Part shown: positions 57,341 to 64,000 of the stretch, piece after piece
How positions within the stretch are numbered: position 1 is the first letter of the stretch
How the letters are laid out: every line of letters starts with the position of its first letter
NCBI GenBank assembly: GCA_002917075.1
Contig: NTMA01000054.1
Span: forward strand, 1 to 64,000
Origin: Hawksworthiomyces lignivorus
Taxonomy: Eukaryota > Ascomycota > Sordariomycetes > Ophiostomatales > Ophiostomataceae
Direction of reading: 5' to 3'
DNA: 64,000 nt
The notes under the pieces: model-generated
What the model saw: the letters and a program-made list of their open reading frames with translations, nothing else
The model's database searches: none
What the model was told of the DNA's origin: nothing
Made by a program: the position numbers and the translations under genes

Positions 57341-58340
57341 CTACCATGTCAGCTTCACCGGCTGTCTCGCTTCTGGCCCCGCTGTCGTGCTGGGTTTGGG
57401 CTGCGGCGGCACCTTGCAGCTGGCGGCCGTCATGTTGGCGCCGACGTTGGGCGTCTTGGTTGCCAGCTTGGCCCAGGTCGCGTACGACGATCGGGTCGCG
57501 TTGGCCACGGGCAGGCCCCACTGCCCGTAGCCACTGTCGTGAAATCCAAAGGCCAGACTGTTGCCGGGGCAGCCCGGATTGAGTGGGCCCTTGGCGGCCA
57601 GGGCGAAGCCGAGCACAAGCGTATTGTCCGGGTCGCCGGCCGTGCTAACCGTCTCGTTGTAGTCGCCTTGCTGCCAGGAGAAGCAGTTCTGGCAGCGGTA
57701 GATCACCTCGAAACTCGAGGCGTTGGTCTTGGTGCTGATAATGGATAGAGAAGGCGCGGGGAACTCGGCGCTGGTGCCTTCGGTGCCGTTGACGCCACCG
57801 TACTGGGGAGGCATGAAGTAATCTGTCACGTAGCGGAAGGACGTAAAGACCTTATCCTTGTACGGCCAGGCCATGATCAGGAGGTCTTTTGGCATGTGGC
57901 CGCCGTGGGCAATGCCGCACCAGCCCGTAAGCGAGGAGTTAAGTGTTTGGCATTGCTTTAAGTAAGGGTCAGCTAAGGGTTTTCATTTCGTTTTCCTGAA
58001 TAGGTTTAAAGGTCTGAAATCGGGACACATGATGGAATCATACCAGCAGGCCGATATACTCAGTTGCATTCTTCTTCAACGCATCGTCTGGCAAGGCCAT
58101 TCCGAATGTGAACCCGCTTTTGCCACTTGCGTTAGGCGTAGACCAGGCAGAGAAATTGATGCCCGTTGGCGCATCGACATAGTATGACCCCGTCACAGTA
58201 AAATCTTGGGCAACAGCATTTCCAGCAACTGCATAGCCTCGTTAGCACATTGTCTTTCGGTCATCGGGTTTTTTTGGTGCGTCGCAAAACCTACAGAGAG
58301 CCACAGCTAGGGCACTAGCTGGTAACCTTGAGAAGATCAT
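57341..58340 (-). CDS. Secreted AA8-type cytochrome b domain protein (CDH-cytochrome-like)
   Basis: Three exons (58295-58340, 58044-58228, 57341-57955) encode 281 residues; introns 58229-58294 and 57956-58043 are GT-AG and keep phase. A signal peptide (about 1-22, ending VAQ) leads into QDFTVTGSYYVD and a beta-sandwich like the cytochrome of cellobiose dehydrogenase. The probable heme ligands are Met105 in LLIMAWPY and His216 in AFGFHDSGYGQWG; a disulphide pair is CQNC (165, 168). No dehydrogenase domain or cellulose-binding module follows, only a short Pro/Thr tail. Stand-alone AA8-like proteins are thought to pass electrons outside the cell, for example to lytic polysaccharide monooxygenases or metal ions. 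That role is inferred from the family. Confidence 0.85.
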
Positions 58341-59925
58341 TATTTGTGCACCTCTGAGAACTGACTAAAAAATGCGAAAGAAGTCTATTGAGCAAGAAGG
58401 CGAGTCTTGAAGGTGTGAAAAGAAAAGGAAGGCCGTGATAATTGAAAACGAGCTTCGCAAAAGAGGACAAAAAAAATGACATACTACCAGGACATTTCCA
58501 AAGGCATCTTCATCAATATATACGAGCCAAGCTCACTTTGAGCTTCCGGAATTTCCTTTGATTTGATTTTCCAATTCATCATTTCCCCCTTGTGCCTTGC
58601 ATTTCTTTACCGCACAGTAATGACTGCTTCTGGACCTCATCCCAATTCCGTGCGGATTTCAAAGACATACCCTCTGATAGGCTCGGGTGCAGCCCATCCA
58701 CAGCAATTTTCGAAATAAACATGCGGAGGCGCGTCCGAGAGAGTATCACGGGAGCGTATGGCTATCAGTACAACAGCTGTGTGGTCTACCGTAGAAAAGT
58801 TGCTCACTTTGGATAAATGCACAACGGCGCAATGCCACGAACCGCTCTTCCGGCACAGTAATAACGTCGTGACACCAGTTTGTCTTCCTGATAAACCGGG
58901 AACGGAAAGGTATTTCTTTTTTGCGCATGAATCCATTCCAAGCCTCTGCAAGAGCTTGGACCCCATTGTGCGTTCAGCTCTTTTATTCTTCGGTTTCGAG
59001 TTAACAAATGTGGCGACCATCAGTGCTCCATCACTGAGCCCCATTAACAAAGCCCAATCTCCGTTTTCGTATTCTATGCATGAAATTTACGATCTTGATT
59101 TATTGTGATTTCGGTTGCTTTAATATACCATCAAGAGCAACAACCCGGAAAACGCGTGGCCGTCAGCAATTTGCTAGACCAAGCAGGCACTATCATATCT
59201 CTCTGATTGAGTGCAGCTGTTCGCCAGATCACGGGAAGCCGTAACATACATCTCTGAGATAATCAAAGCCCTTTCTATATGAATGCTTGCGCTTGGTATA
59301 GCTCAAAAAGGGGAAGAATTAGGAAATTTTATGCTGTGGAACTGGCGAGGCTCTCTTTCAAAGTCACGGACCAACAGCAAAAATGAAGAACAAAAAAATT
59401 CTGTTCCAAGGTAGAGTTGAGCAATAGGATTACTGTCCAGTCTCTCATATTTTATGGTTGGGGCATTTATTTTGGCTGCATTTTGCACATTTTGCAGCCA
59501 GTGGAAATTATCAGCGCCATTGCGTTGAGGCCAGGACGGGGCTGATGGCGAGGCTCCACAGTTGGCCTCACCCTTTGATTTACTCCACTAGCTCACCCCC
59601 TGACACAAAATTTACAGCAATCGCAAATAGGCAGCGCGCCTTTGGCTGGCCTCAAGAACTTTCATACGCCGAAGACTCTTCTTTCCGGCAGTGATATCTG
59701 ACTTTACTTCTGTAGAAATCTGCCTCAGTAGCCTCAAAGCAGGGATACAGTAAATCATTATGGCCTATCGAGAAGCAGCGCCGTTGTATTTAAAGAGTCG
59801 ACATGCTCGCTTCAAACCCACCATCTGAAATTGGCAGTTGTCTACTATCCATATCATTAGCTGTTCAGCAAGATTCACAACCTTACAGCCTAGCAGAGAT
59901 CCCAGCCACGTCTTACTGAAAAAAG
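58341..59925. other. Intergenic region with no supported gene
   Basis: About 1.6 kb. A 137-codon minus-strand frame (58637-59050) lacks motifs. A TATTTAAA-like element near 59786-59793, about 135 bp before the E2/F-box ATG, may be its TATA box. Confidence 0.5.
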
Positions 59926-62214
59926 ATGGCAGTTGCACGAAGCTCTGGTACCGCTGGCGCGACGCCTACGACGCCCCAGTTGCTCCGTCAGCGGCTTCTC
60001 CGCGATATAGCTGAACTTTGCTCCGAGCCATATTATCCTAACATTCGGCTGCACCCATACGACGATGACATATACCGGGCATGTCTGCTATTGAGGACAG
60101 CAGCTTACGGACCTCTGCATCTCACCGTTCAATTCAGCACGAATTATCCAATGAAGCCGCCGCAGGTCAGCATGGACACCAGAGGGGTGAATCACCCAAA
60201 CGTATATAGCGATTACATCTGCGCGTCCATCTTGAACCGTACCGAGTCCTACACACCCGCCTATACGCTCAAGGCAATCGCCATCCAGTTGCTGTCTTTC
60301 TTTGCGAGCGAGTCTATTGAACAGGATACGGGCGGTACGATCCAGCTAAAAAAGTACCGCAAGAGCGGTAATAGCCATGAGTGGCGGGACGGTGAGTCGT
60401 ATCGATGTGAGCGATGCGGTTACGACCAGGACAAGCTTAAATCGACGAAGAGGGAGAAAGGAAAGAAAGCCTCTGCGGCGGGCGAGAAACAAACCTCCGG
60501 AGCAGGTCAGAACGACGCATTTAGCGCCTTGCCGCCATCCGCCGCCTCCACTGCGCGCTCGCTCGATGCCCTCTCCGACGACGTCGTGCTGCTCGTCCTG
60601 CAAGAGCTCGACTTCCAGGGCCTGACCGCCTTTGCCGCAGCGTCCGACCGCGTCGCCGCCCTCGTGGCGCAGCACGACCTCCTGCACCAGCGCGACCTGC
60701 AGTGCTTCGTGCTCAAGAAGCCGTATCTTGAGTGCGACCTGGGCGTGGGCGTCGTGACGAGCAGTCGCGATGGGGTCGCGTCCGAGTTTGAGCTGCTGTC
60801 GCGGGAGGCCTTTGACACGCTGCAGGTGCGCCAGTCGGTCCAGGGCCTGTCGTTTGACCGCTGGCTGCCGCTGCCGCTGTCGCGCCGGCACTGGCTGCGG
60901 GTCCGCAAGGACGCCGTCGCTGCGCTGCAGGACATCAGCAGCGACACGGACGTCATGCTTGGCCGCAGCCGCCAGCGCCGCGGCAACCAGAGGACGAGAG
61001 GGCAGGCACGCGGGGCGAGGGTGGCGACGCTGCGGCTGGCCCCTCAGGGCAGCGCCCCGGCCAGCATGGAACACGTCACCGCGGTGCTGTACTCGCTTAT
61101 GGTGCAAATCGTCGTGCGCCTGAACCAGGATGTGGAGCAGCTGTCGACGGGGACCGGCAACACTAGTGGCTGGGGCGACACCAGCGGCTGGGGCGACACC
61201 AGCGGCTGGGGCGAGGCCAGCGGCTGGGGCGAGGCCAGCGGCTGGGGCGAGGCCAGTGAGGCCAGCAAGAGCACGCTCCGGCACGCGTCGGAGAAGGCTA
61301 TCGACGCCTACTTCCACCTGTTCCACTTGCTGGTTTGCCTGGCCGCCGAGCACCCGCCGGTGGTCGCCGACGCCAACCGCCTGATCCACGCCTTTTATGT
61401 CAACAACCGCCGCTCCAAGGCTGACTGCCCCAACCTGGGCGTGCTGCTGGTGGCGCTGCTCCTGGCCGACGACAGCGCGCTCAAGGGGGCCGGTGGCGGC
61501 GTCAACACAAACGCGCGCAGCCCGCGAGAGGGCCTCGTCAAGGCCATCATCACCGAGGCCGTGACGCGCAACGTCGTCTGGCTGCTGGACCAGCGCGGCG
61601 CCGGCCGCGCCGAGCTGTCCTACCTCGAAGACGACGAGACGGTCAGCGAGTACCGCCTGCACCACACCTACGTGGGCAGCCTGACGTCGTATCGCCTGCT
61701 CATGTTCATGGAGCTGTTCCGGCGGACGGCCCGCGGCGAGTCCGAGCAGATGTCCCTGGAAGACGTCCAGGACGGCCTCTTCCGCCGCCACGGCGCGCCG
61801 CCACCCGGCGCCTCGGCCCGGCTGGCCGCCGAGGTCCGCCGCCTGCAGGAGATCCGGAAATGGCCCGACTTCTTCGAGGCCATGGGCGTGACCATCCCCA
61901 CCAAGAAGGCGTTCTGCAACGTGCTACGCAAGGCCGTACGGGACAGCATGCGCCGCGGGTACTCGAAGTGGGCGATGCCCGAGCATGTGGTGTGGGGTCT
62001 GCGGGAGTGCCGAGAGGGAAGGTTCCTGGCCGGCATGCAGCGGGCTGCGGCTGAGCGTGATAGAAAAGACGCGCATGGAGGAGAAAACTTGCCGGCACAA
62101 AACGAGCCGCCCAAAAAATGGCCGTCCCAATCCCCCGATAAATTATTTGCTTCTTGGGAGCAGCTGAAGAAGAGCTCGACATTTTTCCCGGACAAATCAA
62201 GCAGACGGAGTTGA
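59926..62214 (+). CDS. E2 ubiquitin-conjugating domain fused to F-box protein
   Basis: Single-exon gene, 762 residues. Residues about 17-130 form a UBC fold: YPMKPPQV, HPN at 90-92 and a Cys at 99 in YICASIL, the place of the E2 catalytic cysteine. A small CERC zinc-like knuckle (161-164) and a basic linker follow. At about 212-255 is an F-box (LDALSDDVVLLVLQELDFQGL). A beta-rich region and a long helical C-terminal region come next, broken by five to six copies of a SGWGEA/SGWGDT hexapeptide at about 412-443. An F-box normally docks on Skp1 in SCF E3 ligases, while E2s load ubiquitin; having both in one chain suggests a self-contained ubiquitin-transfer module. Whether Cys99 is active is not shown. 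Codon use is GC-rich and the gene looks intact. Confidence 0.85.
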   Translation: MAVARSSGTAGATPTTPQLLRQRLLRDIAELCSEPYYPNIRLHPYDDDIYRACLLLRTAAYGPLHLTVQFSTNYPMKPPQVSMDTRGVNHPNVYSDYICASILNRTESYTPAYTLKAIAIQLLSFFASESIEQDTGGTIQLKKYRKSGNSHEWRDGESYRCERCGYDQDKLKSTKREKGKKASAAGEKQTSGAGQNDAFSALPPSAASTARSLDALSDDVVLLVLQELDFQGLTAFAAASDRVAALVAQHDLLHQRDLQCFVLKKPYLECDLGVGVVTSSRDGVASEFELLSREAFDTLQVRQSVQGLSFDRWLPLPLSRRHWLRVRKDAVAALQDISSDTDVMLGRSRQRRGNQRTRGQARGARVATLRLAPQGSAPASMEHVTAVLYSLMVQIVVRLNQDVEQLSTGTGNTSGWGDTSGWGDTSGWGEASGWGEASGWGEASEASKSTLRHASEKAIDAYFHLFHLLVCLAAEHPPVVADANRLIHAFYVNNRRSKADCPNLGVLLVALLLADDSALKGAGGGVNTNARSPREGLVKAIITEAVTRNVVWLLDQRGAGRAELSYLEDDETVSEYRLHHTYVGSLTSYRLLMFMELFRRTARGESEQMSLEDVQDGLFRRHGAPPPGASARLAAEVRRLQEIRKWPDFFEAMGVTIPTKKAFCNVLRKAVRDSMRRGYSKWAMPEHVVWGLRECREGRFLAGMQRAAAERDRKDAHGGENLPAQNEPPKKWPSQSPDKLFASWEQLKKSSTFFPDKSSRRS
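61160..61257 (+). repeat. In-frame 18-bp minisatellite coding SGWGE(A)/D(T)
   Basis: About five tandem 18-bp units in the E2/F-box gene, each coding Ser-Gly-Trp-Gly plus Asp-Thr or Glu-Ala. The copy number is likely to vary between strains. Confidence 0.85.
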
Positions 62215-62964
62215 ATGCATGTATAATTATCTTATTTAATGAATATACCCATTTCTTTTTAGAGAACTGTATCTGTCAATTCATTCAGAGCCCAGGTAAA
62301 ATTTGATGCAGGTAATTTGAATTCCCAGATAAATCAGCGACCCGAGTTGTGACAAGTCAAATAAAACGACTCCAGTAATACGAATCAATGCAAGTTGTCT
62401 GTAGGACAGTATAATATTCAGCTGTTTATTATTTTAGACACCGTTCAACCTTTGTTCTGGAGATAGATTTCATGTTAGCAGATGCGCCTTGGAACGGTCA
62501 CCCCCAAAGTTGTGCGCGCTGTGGGTCATTCTCGGAAACTTGAGCAGTTGATTGGTTAATTCGTGTAAGTCGGCAGACCATTTTCCCACCAAGGCGGCGC
62601 CCTGCATCATCCCCGGATACATCCGTGAGAGCCTCGGATTTGCTGAATCATGATTGGCGAAGCAATGGATCCGCCGCCTCCTTCAAGATGCCATGTCGTA
62701 AACAATGGTCCATCTTCAAGAGCTATTACTTTTATACGGAGTTTTACTATTCTAGACGGGATCTTGATACGTCCAGGTTTCTGGTTGCGGACATGAACAA
62801 TAGTCCGTAATACAGCAGCTGGAAAAATATAAAGGTGGCATTTGTAAAGCCTCTCTTAAACTAGAGTCAGTCTTACATTCCAGAGCTGCTATCACATTGA
62901 TGACTTCCAAAATATTATTTTGATCCCGACGATCCTTTTCTCATCTGAATCTCCCAAATCCAAA
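62215..62964. other. Intergenic region upstream of the SDR gene
   Basis: About 750 bp, AT-rich, with no supported gene. It holds the SDR promoter. Confidence 0.55.
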
Positions 62965-64000
62965 ATGGCCGAAGGTATCTCGTTCAACCTTGAGATCGAC
63001 GTCCCTTCCCTTGCGGGCAAGGTGATTCTCATCACAGGAGCCAATAGCGGTCTTGGCAAGCAAGCTTCTCTCGAGTTGGCCAAGCACCACCCGGCACACC
63101 TGTGGATGGCCGCCCGCAGCCCCGAGAAGGGAAAGGCGGCTGTGGCTGATGTCGAACGCGAGGTCTCGGGTGCTTCTCCTACGTTTCTGGAGCTCGACCT
63201 GAGCTCATTCGCTTCCATAAAGGCGGCAGTCAAGACGATTATAGCGTCTACACCAAAGTTGGACATTCTCATCTTAAATGCCGGACGTAAGCTTTCTTGT
63301 TCTTCCTTCTCTGCTTTGGCCTTATTTTCTCCTTTTTCATTTTAGAGCTGGGATAGAGGAGTAGTAATACAAGCTCTCATCTTCTTGGTTATGACAGCAG
63401 CTAATTCACGTTATCATCGCTTCAAGTCATGGGTTGCCCACCCAAGCTGACCGCCGAGGGCTACGAGATCCAGATGGGCACCAACCACGTCGGCCACGCC
63501 CTGCTACTCAAGCTTCTGACGCCGCACATCGCATCGGGTGGCCGCGTCGTCAGCCTCGCCTCGTCCGCGTGGAAGTACGCAGGACCCAAGAAGATCCAGT
63601 TCAACACGCTGCGGTCGCTTGACGCTGGCATCTCGCCCGTTGCCCGCTACATTCAGAGCAAGACGGCCAACATGGCATATGCGAAAGAATTTGCTGCGCA
63701 CCACCCGGACATCAAGATCGTCTCGATCGATCCGGGCGAGGTCGACACCAACCTGTTCAAGCGGGAGGCGGGTGACGACCAGATGCGCCACCTTCAGACA
63801 GAGGTGGCGCCCAAGGCCGTGGTCCCTGTCGCTGACGGTGTGAAGAACCACGTGTGGGCGGCGACGACAGACTTGGCCAATCTGGTCAGCGGGCAGCACT
63901 ATGCCCCCGTGGGGAAGCTAGAGAGCTTCGGGCTGGCAGCTGACACAGAGCTGGCGAAGCAGGTGTGGGACTGGACGGAGAAAGAACTCGAGGGCCAGGC
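62965..64000 (+). CDS. Short-chain dehydrogenase/reductase, 3' end cut by the window
   Basis: Exon 1 (62965-63286) and exon 2 (63428 to the window edge) give at least 298 residues. The intron 63287-63427 (GTAAGC donor, CAAG acceptor) restores the conserved NAGLMGCPP. TGANSGLG near residue 25 binds NAD(P)H, NAG follows, and the active site is LASSAWKY and YIQSK (YxxxK). The order matches classical SDRs of the retinol dehydrogenase/WW-oxidoreductase-like fungal group. The substrate is unknown. An upstream frame reaches 62920 without an ATG; the Met at 62965 is the start. The stop codon lies beyond the window. Confidence 0.88.

Noticed and set aside
58637..59050. A 137-codon minus-strand frame
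   Set aside because: It has no recognisable domain and sits in what looks like promoter sequence; kept as intergenic.
60346..61791. A 481-codon minus-strand open frame
   Set aside because: It lies antisense to the E2/F-box gene and follows from that gene's high GC content at third positions; it has no domain motifs.

Overview
The window is nuclear DNA of a filamentous ascomycete (Pezizomycotina; a finer placement is not secure). Genes lie on both strands and are split by short GT-AG introns of about 50-140 bp, often with a CTAAC-type branch site. There are fungal-only families (DUF3328/UstYa, DUF3176, HET, NACHT-WD40) and a tRNA gene with its own Pol III terminator. No mobile element or CRISPR array was seen. 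All spliced models below were built by hand from splice signals, reading phase and family motifs.

Layout: 1-2.1 kb has no gene. 2.1-8.3 kb holds a DUF2264 protein, a metzincin-type protease and an NAD-dependent epimerase/dehydratase. 8.3-13 kb is gene-poor, with a decayed membrane-protein gene and a tRNA-Ser(CGA). 13-23 kb has glucosamine-6-phosphate acetyltransferase, a dynamin-like GTPase and a 1694-residue NACHT-WD40 NLR. 23.5-31 kb has an alkylsulfatase-like metallo-beta-lactamase protein, pyrroline-5-carboxylate reductase and a DUF3176 membrane protein.

32.8-46.7 kb is the most interesting block. Three UstYa-like (DUF3328) genes and a fourth, divergent membrane protein with paired HxxHC motifs surround a small secreted protein. 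That protein carries two near-identical 25-residue repeats, each ending at a Lys-Arg (Kex2-type) site. A class C beta-lactamase-like enzyme, a broken flavin monooxygenase and an Erg6-like methyltransferase follow. The architecture matches dikaritin-type fungal RiPP clusters (ustiloxin, phomopsin, asperipin), but the repeat sequence is not one I recognise. I propose it as a candidate new RiPP locus.

47.6-58.4 kb mixes live and dead genes: a HET-domain pseudogene, an intact protoglobin, a class II-type peroxidase and a GT2 polysaccharide synthase that are each open except for in-frame TAG codons, and a secreted AA8-type cytochrome. 59.9-62.2 kb encodes an unusual fusion of a ubiquitin-conjugating (E2) domain with an F-box. 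The window ends inside a short-chain dehydrogenase.
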